From the NCBI GenBank assembly GCA_029582265.1, contig CM055820.1:18620485-18684484 (forward strand): DNA of 64,000 nt. Reading direction: 5' to 3'. Both the position numbers and the translations under genes were made by a program. The notes under the pieces were generated by a model that was not told the origin of the DNA, did no database searches, and worked only from the letters and a program-made list of their open reading frames with translations. Positions 38,877 through 49,346 of the stretch are shown piece after piece (the first letter of the stretch is position 1; each line of letters starts with the position of its first letter). This DNA comes from Zoroaster sp. YZ-2022 (lineage: Eukaryota; Echinodermata; Asteroidea; Forcipulatida; Zoroasteridae).

Positions 38877-39382
38877 CCTATCTAGGTTCGACGTCTCACA
38901 AACTACAACGCATCCTCCGACAAGCAGGCATCGATGTGTTCCACTCAGCCCCCAGCAAACTCCAAGGACTTCTACATACCCACAAGGACAAACCGGACCC
39001 AAACAACAGAGCGGGAGTCTACCGGATCCCCTGTGAGTGCGGTAAGGTGTACATCGGCGAAACAAAAACGCAACCTCCCCATCAGATTGAAGGAACACCG
39101 AGCACACGGCCGCAGAGGAGATTTCGAGAAGTCCGCCATCGTCAAGCACTCGCACATCAAGGACCACCAAATCGACTGGCAGACAGCCCAACTCATCACA
39201 CCCATCGACGCATGGCACCCCAGACGCATCAGAGAGGCCATCGAGATCGTCAAACACGACACTGTGCCACAGGACATCGGTTTCTTCATCAGCGACATTT
39301 GGCGACCTATACTACAGACTGAAGGATCATCTATATCCAAAGTCCATAACCCACCCCAGACTGAGGGATCCCCTATATCCTA
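38877..39382 (+). pseudogene. GIY-YIG endonuclease domain of the Penelope-like element
   Basis: The first frame gives a KLQRILRQAGIDVFHSAPSK linker (typical of Penelope proteins), then GVYRIPCECGKVYIGETK, the GIY-YIG core. Within the A run at about 39063-39072 the frame shifts, and the rest (RLKEHRAHGRRGDFEKSAI, VKHSHIKDHQIDW, RRIREAIEIVKHD) carries the catalytic arginine and glutamate regions. The endonuclease nicks target DNA to prime reverse transcription. It is 5'-truncated with one frameshift, so inactive. Confidence 0.88.
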
Positions 39383-39593
39383 AGTCAACCACCCTCCTTC
39401 CCCTGTGCTTGTTAACAACTGATTCAGTTCAGTGAGCACACACTCCTCTCCCCCAACCCCTAGGATCCTAGTCTCTTAGTCTCACAGTTTCCCGCCTGCG
39501 CGCCTCAACGAACAAATCCTCCAGCATCCATTCATGGGATGATCCTCCAGCAGTCTACTTAAGCAGCAGCAATTTCCAGAGTCCGGCATTCTC

Positions 39594-39634
39594 CTGAGGA
39601 CGATCAGAGCATACTGATCGAAACGTCGAGTTGT
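39594..39634 (+). ncRNA. Hammerhead-ribozyme-like motif in the right terminal repeat
   Basis: CTGAGGA (core) at 39594-39600, one unpaired C, stem GATCAG/CTGATC (39602-39607 with 39614-39619) with loop AGCATA, then GAAAC-GTC at 39620-39627 and GAG pairing with the CTC before the core. This is the tiny-stem-III hammerhead layout reported for Penelope-like elements. Cleavage would fall after 39627. The left repeat, read on the minus strand, has ATGAGGA instead of the core CTGAGGA, so it is probably inactive. Confidence 0.6.
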
Positions 39635-39706
39635 ACCCCCAGTTCTTTTCAGAACTAATTACTACTCAATTGAGATTCCACATGGTGTCACCGCAATTAG
39701 TCTTAC

Positions 39707-40866
<1,160 letters not shown>

Positions 40867-41539
40867 GTTACTTACTGCTTGCAGGTGGCTTTTTATAAAG
40901 CTACGTAATTGTTCCAGTACTGTACTGTAGTAATGACACCAAGTAGTAATGACACCAATAATTTAATTAATTGTTTAGCATTTTTTTTAAATGTTTTCTA
41001 TCATAGCATCATAGCTACCCAAAGGAGACACATGTAATGAATAATTTTAGTTTTTGAGAATACATGCCAATAGGCCTAAAGATTGACACCAGCGTGTGTC
41101 TCTAGATGTTACTTCCTCTAGTTCGGTGCATTCATTATACAAACCACGCGACGGACACTATTTGCTCAAACCAAGCACGATTTGACTTGTGGTAATAGGT
41201 GTTCCCTTCATGAAAATGATTTGCTCTCGATATTTCTCTATTAGAATTACAAACTGCGTGCTAACTTGTGGCTATTAAAATTTCCCCCCAGTTTTGTGTG
41301 TAGTATAAGATTTATGATAGAAGCACGCCAGCGTTTCAGAGTGCTAATGCTGTTTCTTTGGCCATGCCAGTAGCGTGAATCCGTGTCGAAAAGTGGGGTG
41401 ATGATATTGAAATAATTATGTGTGCATAAATGTACCACGAATTACTGCAGCGCACAACCAGTCAGAATCCCACGGCTACACTAAAGATGACACCCAAACA
41501 GATAAAGAAACAAAGAAACAAACAATCAAACAAAATATA
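40867..41539. other. Unannotated spacer
   Basis: No gene, RNA or known repeat is seen between the LINE fragment and the tyrosine-recombinase retroelement. It ends in an A-rich aaagaaacaaacaaacaatc stretch that resembles the flank right of the element (aaacaaacaaatt at 45551). Confidence 0.5.
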
Positions 41540-41720
41540 GTTTTGTTAGACAGTTAGCCCAGGTGTGATGACGTAATTCCCCTATTATCCCTCATTCCTT
41601 TCATATACCACATTCCACTCCTAGCCTATATAATGCATTCAACCAGGCACAATAGTCACTTCAGGTTCTGGCGCACACGCTGTATGTCCACTCCCTGTAT
41701 CGACCTTCTTGTGCTATCAA
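41540..41720 (+). repeat. Terminal repeat A1 with promoter
   Basis: Begins gttttgttagacagttagcc and ends cttcttgtgctatcaa. Contains a TATA box, TATATAAT, at 41627-41634 and an initiator-like tcacttc about 30 bases on. It differs from A2 at two positions noticed by eye. Confidence 0.88.
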
Positions 41721-41729
41721 GGAGCTAAC

Positions 41730-42284
41730 ATGTCTACCGAGGAGACTTCGCAACCAGATCCAGCGATAATCTTTCAGAAATTTAAGCAGTATTTTGATGA
41801 AAAGTTTCAGGCTATGGACACACCAAAACGAGACGCCGTTTCAGTACGAGAACTAAAGAATAAGCTCGAGGCCAAGGAGTTGTCTAAACCAGGCAACGTA
41901 GCACAATTTGAGTTCTGTGGGAAGTTGGAGATCGCCCTGGACAATATCAAATCGGCCCTAATTTCTAGAAACGACACTGACGCAGCTATAGACGCCATAC
42001 AGAAAGCCGAACAACTGGTTTTCGATCGCAAACAGAAAATAAAGATAGCCGACGCAAGCAAAGCAGGGTGGTCCACAGTCAATCGTCTGGATCAGTCCGA
42101 GCACCTCTCGGCCGACCAGCAGAAATCCGTAAAAGCAGCCGAGGAGGAAGCCCTAAAAGATATCGAACAACGCAAAAGAAGGAAGCGAGAATACCAGCAT
42201 GGCCCCGATTATCAATATTCTGCGGATCGTCATCTTTTTCGAGGTTCATGTATTTTCCCCTTTTCCTCCACAATACTTTGTTAA
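41730..42284 (+). CDS. Gag-like protein of the tyrosine-recombinase retroelement
   Basis: 184 residues from the first ATG after repeat A1 (an upstream in-frame extension has no ATG). It is highly charged and helical: QKFKQYFDEKFQAMD, VSVRELKNKLEAKEL, then FEFCGKLEIALDNIKSAL and a lysine/arginine-rich end (RKRRKREYQ region). This matches the first gag-like frame of DIRS-type elements, which coats RNA and particles; no enzymatic motif is present. The frame ends 8 bases before repeat B1. A possible splice donor (gag|gttcat, about 42242) and an acceptor (ttcctgacag|gcgtg, about 42682) could join it to the zinc-knuckle frame. Confidence 0.7.
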   Translation: MSTEETSQPDPAIIFQKFKQYFDEKFQAMDTPKRDAVSVRELKNKLEAKELSKPGNVAQFEFCGKLEIALDNIKSALISRNDTDAAIDAIQKAEQLVFDRKQKIKIADASKAGWSTVNRLDQSEHLSADQQKSVKAAEEEALKDIEQRKRRKREYQHGPDYQYSADRHLFRGSCIFPFSSTILC

Positions 42285-42292
42285 TTCAGCCC

Positions 42293-42450
42293 GCGTGGTT
42301 GTGCGCAGGCCAACTCCCTATTATGTATAATAAAACTCTGAATCAAAATTATTGTATCCGGTGTGTTATTCCTGGACGTTCTGTATAACCATGGAGGAAG
42401 AAAACAGAAACTGTTTTTCATGCGTATGAGCGCAGCGAAGTAGCATGAAA
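42293..42450 (+). repeat. Internal repeat B1 with polyadenylation signal
   Basis: Starts gcgtggttgtgcgcaggcc and ends agtagcatgaaa. Contains AATAAA at 42329-42334. Matches B2 at 45415-45553. Confidence 0.88.
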
Positions 42451-42455
42451 ATGTA

Positions 42456-42636
42456 GTTTTGTTAGGCAGTTAGCCCAGGTGTGATGACGCAATTCCCCTA
42501 TTATCCCTCATTCCTTTCATATACCACATTCCACTCCTAGCCTATATAATGCATTCAACCAGGCACAATAGTCACTTCAGGTTCTGGCGCACACGCTGTA
42601 TGTCCACTCCCTGTATCGACCTTCTTGTGCTATCAA
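42456..42636 (+). repeat. Internal repeat A2 with promoter
   Basis: Second copy of repeat A, five bases after B1. It keeps the TATATAAT box, so it could drive the reverse transcriptase half independently. Confidence 0.88.
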
Positions 42637-42682
42637 CCCACCCTCAAAATTCTCAGTGTTTTCTCTATTTCCTGACAGGCGT

Positions 42683-42884
42683 GTCAGCTGTTAACAGCTG
42701 TTACTCCTGCGGCATGCAGGGACACTGGGCCAAGAGCTGCCCCTTCAACACCACCAATAACAGTATGTGGCAATTCAGACAAAGAGCTAGAACAACCCCA
42801 TTCTTCGACTTCCCAAGGAGAGGTGGATTCTCCCAGTTATCCACCCAACTTGCCAAGGGACCCGACGGACAGACTACCTCTTGA
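42683..42884 (+). CDS. Gag C-terminal zinc-knuckle segment
   Basis: The open frame after a pyrimidine-rich acceptor-like stretch encodes CYSCGMQGHWAKSC, a CX2CX4HX4C nucleic-acid-binding knuckle, followed by an aromatic/arginine-rich tail (QFRQRARTTPFFDF). In related elements this sits at the end of gag. Here it is separated from the gag body by repeats B1 and A2. Its start codon is not identifiable, since the frame runs back into A2. Confidence 0.65.
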
Positions 42885-43877
42885 GCAGGACCAGGATCGC
42901 ACTCAACCTCGATTTCTTGATAAATTCGAAGATGTTATACAGGTACAATGTGATACTTTTTGCCCCCCGTTGATCTCGGACGACATTCATGTAAAAGGAA
43001 GATTAAAATCACGTATTGAATTTTGGTCCCTAATTGGTGCTCATGTTATGATCACGTCAATTATTTCCAAGGGTTATTTCATTCCCTTATCGAAAACCCA
43101 CCTTACATGGCACTTTCTAATAATTCGTCGGCCCTGCGTTATCATGAATTTGTCACTAATTCGGTACTAGAATTATTGTCATCGGGAAGAATCAAAGAAA
43201 CCGCCTCTCCCTCCTATGTTGTGAGCCCGTTATCGGTCTCGTACAAAAACGAGAACAAAAAGAGACTAATTCTGGATCTAAGCATGTTGAATAAATTTGT
43301 CAGAACTCAACATTTTAAAATAGATGATTGGAAAATTGGTTTGCAGTATTTCTCCCCTAACTCATTATTGTTCTCATTTGATCTAAAATCGGGATACCAC
43401 CACATTGAAATTGTCCCCCAGCATCATAAATTTTTGGGCTTCTCTTGGTGCATGGATAGGGTACACAGATATTTTGAATTCACGGTTTTGCCCTTGGGGC
43501 TATCTTCTGCCCCTTTCATATTCACGAAAATGCTCAAGCCACTAGTTTCACATTGGCGCTCCTGTGGAATTCTGGTCGCAGTCTATCTAGATGATGGCTT
43601 TATTGTAGTTCCCCAGGCCCAAAACTCTGTAGAGAAACACCTAGATCTGGCTAGGCAAATTTCAGATCACGTCCGATCAGACTTGCAGCATGCCGGCTTT
43701 ATTTATAATATAAGCAAATGCACATGGTCGCCCCAAACCTCCCTTGTTTGGTTGGGTATGACTTGGGACTCCACCCACAGCACCCTCAAGATCACTAACA
43801 AGCGCATTGACAAACTCAAATACTGTATTTACCACTTGCTGCATTTACCCTTCTGTACGGTTCGGTACCTCCCATAG
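42823..43877 (+). pseudogene. DIRS-type reverse transcriptase
   Basis: It overlaps the end of gag. The first part (LEQDQDRTQPRF.., GRLKSRIEFWSLIGA) is in one frame to about 43085, then a frameshift leads into the palm: SGRIKETASPSYVVSPLSV, KKRLILDLSMLNKFV (motif A region), LLFSFDLKSGYHHIEI (A), FTVLPLGLSSAPFIFTKML (B), AVYLDDGFIV (catalytic YLDDG), and KCTWSPQTSLVWLGM. YLDDG with this spacing is characteristic of DIRS-like elements. A second shift near 43860 ends it. The expected RNase H segment after it looks mostly deleted. Confidence 0.88.
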
Positions 43878-44190
43878 CCTTGATCCCACCTGCATTAAAT
43901 CATCTGTTCCTCTGTCAGGGACGTGGGGTCCTAGTCTTTCCCTGGTGGCCCTCCAGTTCATTTTGGCCTTTACTCTGGACAAAATTTCGGCCATATATTA
44001 AGGATATGATTACAATGCCCGGTAATTTAGCACTTAAACATGGTAGGAATACTAATTCCCTGTTGGGTTCCCCAAATTTTGAGGGCATTGTTGTAGCTGC
44101 AACACTCCAATTCCAAGCAATCCAATAATGTTTTGCAACAATTTTTCTGCAGGTTATCCTCGACCAACCCTTCTGGAGAGACTTTCCCAA
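43878..44190 (+). pseudogene. Remnant between reverse transcriptase and recombinase
   Basis: A short frame encodes VLVFPWWPSSSFWPLL, like the proline/tryptophan segment that follows RNase H in DIRS polyproteins, then NTNSLLGSPNFEGIVV. No RNase H or methyltransferase core is recognisable, so an internal deletion is likely. Confidence 0.5.
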
Positions 44191-44191
44191 C

Positions 44192-45185
44192 TGGCTTAAG
44201 GGGTCAAGAAATCAGATGATTTTGGATGCCATTCTGGGCAAATCGGAGGGCACTATAAACACATACCTGTACAAATGCCGCCAATTTATTCGATGGCTTC
44301 GTTCACATAGATATCCGAATAAATTCCCCATAGGCGACGAAGTTTTGGCGAAATATCTTTGTGAATTGAAAGCTTCTGCCTCATCTGATAGTGTTGTAAC
44401 GGGTGCTGCTGCAGCCATCAAATGGTTTCATTCACTCGCCAATACAAAAAAGAATCCGGTAGACTCGCCTTTGGCACAACAAATCATATCAAGTGCAAAA
44501 AGGGCCTTACACAAACCTCCAGCTCAAGTGTCCCTTATCCCTGAGTCAGTTACAATCCATCATAGATGTCTTTGTGAAACACGATAGTTCACTTATGCAG
44601 CTTCGCACTGCCTGTTATGTATCTCTAAAATACGCCTTATTATTCAGACATAATGAGATGTCGGGTCTCAAAGCTAACCATATTTCAGTTTTACCAAACA
44701 AACAGGGCTTAAGGATTTTTATCCCCAAATCCAAGACGGATGTTTTTAGAGAAGGGGATTTTGGTTACGTCTACGACACTAGCGATCTTTACTCACCAGT
44801 AACCATACTGAAGGCATTTTTAGATAAATCGGGAATTTCCTTAGGTGACGACAAGTTTATATTTCCTCCTCTAACTTTTTGTTCAAAAACCAAGACGTAT
44901 AAACGCACCCAGAATAGACCATTGAGTTATACACGTTGCCGTGAGCTCTTTTTAGAAGCTCTTAAAGAAATTGGAGTCGAACAAGTCACAGATTACGGTT
45001 TGCACAGCCTAAGGGCAGGAGGTGCATCTCACCTTGCTAACCAAGGGGTGCCAGAAGAACTTATCCTCCAGCACGGTCGTTGGAAGACGACTAGAGCAAA
45101 AAACCGATATGTGCAACGTGAATCACAGCAACGCTTATCTGTTGCAAAAGCTGTTATGATGCGAGATTCATTCAAGAATAATTAA
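44192..45185 (+). pseudogene. Tyrosine recombinase of the retroelement
   Basis: The N-terminal SAM-like core-binding region is in one frame (GTINTYLYKCRQFIRWL, KFPIGDEVLAKYLCEL, SVVTGAAAAIKWFHSLA). After a frameshift at about 44495-44560 the catalytic domain follows: LKYALLFRHNEMSGLKA (first arginine), GLHSLRAGGASHLAN (HxxR), LQHGRWKT (H/W) and NRYVQRESQQ (tyrosine nucleophile). All catalytic residues are present. The enzyme inserts the circular DNA intermediate without target duplication. Related coding order and the split repeats support DIRS/Ngaro class. One frameshift disables it. Confidence 0.88.
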
Positions 45186-45414
45186 TTTACTGATCCTCAA
45201 TTTGTGAAGTTGGAGACATTTGACGTTTTCCCCCAGATGGGGTGCTAGCATACCCCATTGGGGTAGGATCCAAAGGTGGAAACTGTGGTAACGGAGTATT
45301 GTCAATTTCAGATGTAACTTCGGCAGATGCCTTGTAAACATTAATGCCTTTTTTTTTCTCTATGTACTTGTTAGATTAACCCACGGCAGATGCCGTTATG
45401 TATGTGGACATACT

Positions 45415-45553
45415 GCGTGGTTGTGCGCAGGCCAACTCCCTATTATGTATAATAAAACTCTGAATCAAAATTATTGTATCCGGTGTTATTCCTGGACGTT
45501 CTGTATAACCAAACTGTTTTTCATGCGTATGAGCGCAGCGAAGTAGCATGAAA
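45415..45553 (+). repeat. Terminal repeat B2
   Basis: Right end of the element, with AATAAA at 45451-45456 and ending agtagcatgaaa. It lacks the extra 17 bases seen in B1. Confidence 0.88.
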
Positions 45554-46044
45554 CAAACAAATTAACAAATCAAATATTATCTCTTTTTGCTTGTTTTTTC
45601 ACGAATTATTCGCTTAATATAAAGAAAGAACACTACTACATAAGGACAATGACGTAGCTAAAGGGGGAAAGGGATCCCCCCCCCGGCCGGATTTTTGAAG
45701 ACAAAAATCGGACATTTTGGCTTTTAGGAGAAAAAATATAGATTACTTAAAGATTGCTGATTATTTCGACTACCAATTTATACGACAGAATTTAAATTTG
45801 CCAGATATAGCCAAATTCATCGGCCTATAATATGCCTACTATTAAAACAACCCGTTAACATACATTTCTGAAATAAAGAATGTTTTCGTGTACGGAAAAT
45901 ACTCTTAAATAGAGCTAATATTTGACTGCCCAGTTAGTCGAACAAACAATCCGAAAAACGAACTTTTGTTAGAGATGTTCCCAGGGGCGTAGCGAAGGCA
46001 GTTTCTTTGGGGCAGGGGGGGGGGTGTGGAAGCTAATTTGCCGA
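45554..46044. repeat. Unannotated sequence with dispersed gtagc/polyG repeats
   Basis: Two copies of a short repeat, agctaaagggggaaagggatcc (about 45655) and ggggcgtagcgaaggcag..gggg (about 45983), resemble 28120 and 46255. No gene. Confidence 0.55.
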
Positions 46045-46046
46045 TA

Positions 46047-46237
46047 GTCTTGGTTCAAGACTGTGTTTGTACGTTTTTGATACACGATCCATCGCCGCAC
46101 ACCACACGAACCGCTATGTGTTTGATAGCGGTTCGTGTGTGGTAGTGGTTTGTGATTGTAGCGGTCCGTGATTGTGGCGTTCGTGTAGCGCCGTCGGATC
46201 GTGTATCAAAAACATACAAACAGTCTTGAACCAAGAC
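46047..46237. mobile_element. Foldback MITE, 191 bases, TA target duplication
   Basis: Long terminal inverted repeats: GTCTTGGTTCAAGACTGTGT, then TTTGTACGTTTTTGATACACG at the left, mirrored at the right as cgtgtatcaaaaacatacaa, then acagtcttgaaccaagac. Each terminus is itself a small palindrome (gtcttg..caagac). TA flanks both sides (46045-46046, 46238-46239). The interior also folds (gaaccgctatgtg.. ..tagcggttc). No coding capacity. Confidence 0.85.
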
Positions 46238-46239
46238 TA

Positions 46240-48110
46240 ATTTACCAACTAACATCAGCGGCGTAGCCAGCATTTTCAGAGTGGGGGGGCAAACATTTTT
46301 GGGGGTAAATTTACCGACACAACACTAATCTGACCAGACAAATTTACTTTGTTTTCCCCCGAAATGGTCAATCTCTAAAGTAGCTCGACTGGGGAGGGGG
46401 ATAGGGGAAACAGCCACCTGAAACTGTGCTTAGAAAAACTATACATTTGCAGTCATCAAACCCATAATTCTAGGTTTGCCGACTGCAAATTTATTCTGAA
46501 TCAGCCTTTGTTCTAGTACCTTTGATGCTTCATTTGCCGAGTTGAGGCTCTAAATGCCCCGGATGTTCCTGACAATAACCGGGAAGCCAACTTTTCTCAA
46601 ATCTCACCACAGCTTCGGCCTATTATTTCCGACTTATTTTTTAATAGCAATGCTCAAACATAATATCCAAAACGGGTTTATAGTCGGACACCTTGTTATA
46701 GTATTTCATATGATTAGACCATCTAAATGCGTTGTTTGGAATTTACACAAAGATGGATGCTTTTTCTAGGTTGGTGAATGGTTGCTTCTGTTTTAGTTAG
46801 ATAATTCGACCCAACTATTAATAAAGTTAAATATTACATTTGAAAAAAGCTCCTTATTAAAAAAAAACAATCTATCCGCAAGCCCATAATTCCAACAACT
46901 TATTGCATTTTGGCGGGAAAAAAAGCTAAATTTGTTATTTGAGTACATAATCTTACAGGTCCATACTAAGCCCGGGCCACTTTTCACAATTTTTTAAGGG
47001 ACACATTTATGTCCGATATCCATTTTTAACAAGCTACAATATATAAGATCAAAAGAACTATGCACTTATAGGTGATGACTGAACAAGGATGCAAACAAAA
47101 TAATTGCGACAAGACGCTATCTTTACTGACAAGTTGGCTTTGAGCTGCGTTATGCATTCTAATTTTAATAGTTCGCAGGCAAGAGCTTCCCCGACCAATG
47201 ATGGTATTTGTAAAACGCCCACGGCATACGGCTTCATGCGCGCACTTTTCTTCACGCGCAACCCAAAGAAGCTTCAGAAATGTCATAACTTCTTACCAAG
47301 ATAACAACCTATGTATATAGAGAAAGATTCGTTTTGTGTTTTATTAGATTTATAATAGGCTGCACAAATAGAAAAGGGAAAATATTTGCAACCTTTTTTT
47401 ATTTCTTTAAAAGAAATGCGTGATTCCCTGTGGGATGACTATTTCAGTTTAGTTTTATGATATCTTTATTTTCAAATTAGAGAATTGAAATTAACACACG
47501 TTTTCAAACTCCAATGTTACTTCTTCCGTTTAACAGAAAATGGCATTGTTAACATCATCAAAATAAAACAAACAATGCGTTGCTTAAAAGTGCACAACAA
47601 AATTAAGGTATATTCTCCTTACTTTAGGTAAGGAGAATAGTGAAAAGAAAAAAGTGATGTAACAATGCAATACAATGAAGAGAAACAAATACTGATTCTT
47701 CATTTCTAGGTATGCGAACAACGTACTAAAAGTAAAACAATATAAGTCAGCTATATAGTGTGGTATATTGTGTTTCTAATTTTGAATAAGTCGGAAAACA
47801 ATTTATTTTTATCGGTAAATGCTAAATATGTCGTTAAAAAGTTATTTTAAAACAAAAACAAATTTCACGGGTTTTCATGATGTTCAAACTCTTACTATTA
47901 AGGTTCTGCCTTTTTCTGTTTCAGCCGACAAATCGTCTCTCATTATTCCTCTATCCAATGTCAAACCAATATACGTTTTTTTAATTTTGTTTATATATTT
48001 GTTATCATGCAATAATTTCAAAATTAATCTAACGGACCAATGTAGGAATAATGGGCTGTCATGTGTAGTTTTTTTCCACAGACACTCGGAAAGCACCGAG
48101 TATACAGTGC
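46240..48110. other. No gene recognised; one hairpin
   Basis: Short dispersed-repeat matches occur at 46255-46340. Open frames up to about 98 codons have no domain. A perfect hairpin, tattctccttac / gtaaggagaata with loop tttag, is at about 47612-47640. I searched this stretch for exons 2-5 of the third fibrinogen-related gene and saw none. Confidence 0.5.
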
Positions 48111-48114
48111 TATA

Positions 48115-48250
48115 ACACACGTCGGTGTAGGGCAAAAATTGAATCAAAATGGTTTGGTCACGTGACTAGAAGACCTGGAAATTGCATGGTTCCGTGGATG
48201 GCAATCGAATGAAAGGCATTCCAGGAGCGAACTGGAATAGTCATGCTAAG
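48115..48250 (+). pseudogene. Tail of a LINE reverse-transcriptase protein
   Basis: Read with frameshifts, it encodes a KWFGHVTRRPG-like block followed by MAIE..KAFQER, resembling the conserved RWFGHV block near the C-terminus of RTE- and I/Jockey-like proteins. It is too short to classify. Confidence 0.4.
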
Positions 48251-48479
48251 AACTGTATTGTTTTCCCTTCCCTTTCCCTTTCCTTCTTCCCCACCTCTCC
48301 CTGTCCCTTCCCAATTTCATTATATTTTTATTTGCTGTATTTTGTAATATAACAAATACAATAAGTATAATATGTAATAATTTTTAATAATTACAATTTT
48401 TTAAATTTTTAACATAATAGTGTGTATTTTTTTTTTTTTAATATGTGCAAACTGAGGAAATGATTTTCATGCTGGCATG

Positions 48480-48645
48480 ACGAATAAATAAATTGAATTG
48501 AATTGAATTGAATTGGACAGGGTGGACAATAGTCGAGTAAGATTGGCTGGGGATCTGAACAGTGGATGAATACGGTGGCTTAATCAAAAGTGCCCCAACT
48601 GCTTCAAACATGGGAGCGACCTGACCTGACCTGACCTGACATGGC
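48480..48645. repeat. Short tandem repeats (gaatt)n and (gacct)n
   Basis: attgaattgaattgaattg at about 48492-48516 and gacctgacctgacctgac at about 48617-48640. No other structure is seen. Confidence 0.8.
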
Positions 48646-48964
48646 ACTGGCAACGATTATGTTCTATATATCACAGAAAATGTGTCATAAATGGCCACAA
48701 AGTGTTTACAATGCACCAACTAGTAGGCTATACAAAATCCAGAAATGATGGGCCCTATTTAAGGTGGACACACCCATATTTGCTCAAAAAATTAAGACTT
48801 TACTACAACCTGTGCGAAAATCTTTAATCTGACCATTTACAATACAGGCTCAAACTTGTTCCTCAAGTCGGAAATTGTCGGAAATTTTCAAATTCCCATG
48901 ACAATGACTTGAACAAATAAACAAACCTACAGTTTAATCTATAAAATAATGGGATTGTACATAC

Positions 48965-49016
48965 CTTGCGCAAAAAGAATTGCTGCACATGTAAATAAAA
49001 TCCACCTGGCTCTCAT
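48965..49016 (-). pseudogene. Orphan signal-peptide exon of a third fibrinogen-related gene
   Basis: Minus strand: MRARWILFTCAAILFAQ followed by G|GTATGT. It is exactly 52 bases and in the same phase as exon 1 of the two intact genes (MRTQW.. and MRNIW..), with a good splice donor. No exon 2-5 counterpart was found within the sequence to its left before the tyrosine-recombinase element. It could be an orphan exon left by rearrangement, or the first exon of a gene with an unrecognised downstream part. Confidence 0.7.
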
Positions 49017-49127
49017 ATCGATATTATTTGTTCAATCGCTCGTTTTGTATATTATATGGAATCTTAACTTGAAGATGTTGTCAACGGTAATAATTCGCTT
49101 TAAAATTAATTTATATAACCATAATTG

Positions 49128-49346
49128 CTTCTCTCCACGCAGGGGTTAAATGGGTACCTGTGAGGGCAGAGTTGGTTGATTAGCCCTATATACGCTGTAA
49201 TGGCAGCAATTGAGCTGTATACTCCCAGGGAGCTGAGATGGTTTCAGGAATGATTTATGAGCCTTATGAGCAGGGGTAATAATATGCGCCTTGAGCACCA
49301 CTCAGTTGCTGGATACGTGCGCTATACAAGTCCACACATTATTATT
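49128..49346 (+). mobile_element. tRNA-derived SINE, 5'-truncated, plus orientation
   Basis: It matches the SINE body at 25352-25713 read in its own sense: cttctctccacgcaggggtt, aaatgggtacctgtgagggc, gcaattgagctgtatactcc, ctgagatggtttcaggaatg, gccttatgagcagggg, tgcgccttgagcacca. It ends in attatt at about 49339-49346, which passes directly into the GTG array. The tRNA head is missing. Confidence 0.85.

Larger units (their letters stand above)
41540..45553 (+). mobile_element. DIRS/Ngaro-class tyrosine-recombinase retroelement with split direct repeats
   Basis: Layout: A1 (41540-41720), gag-like frame, B1 (42293-42450), A2 (42456-42636), zinc knuckle, reverse transcriptase, tyrosine recombinase, B2 (45415-45553). 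A1 and A2 are 181 bases each and almost identical. B1 and B2 are near identical apart from a 2-base and a 17-base insertion in B1. Split A..B A..B repeats and a tyrosine recombinase define this class; known Ngaro/PAT elements place the B-A junction at the right end, whereas here it follows the gag frame. Frameshifts in the reverse transcriptase and recombinase show this copy is inactive. Confidence 0.85.

Noticed and set aside
41540..45553. LTR retrotransposon
   Set aside because: The repeats are split (A..B, A..B), the reverse transcriptase has YLDDG of the DIRS type, and a tyrosine recombinase is present instead of an integrase and protease.
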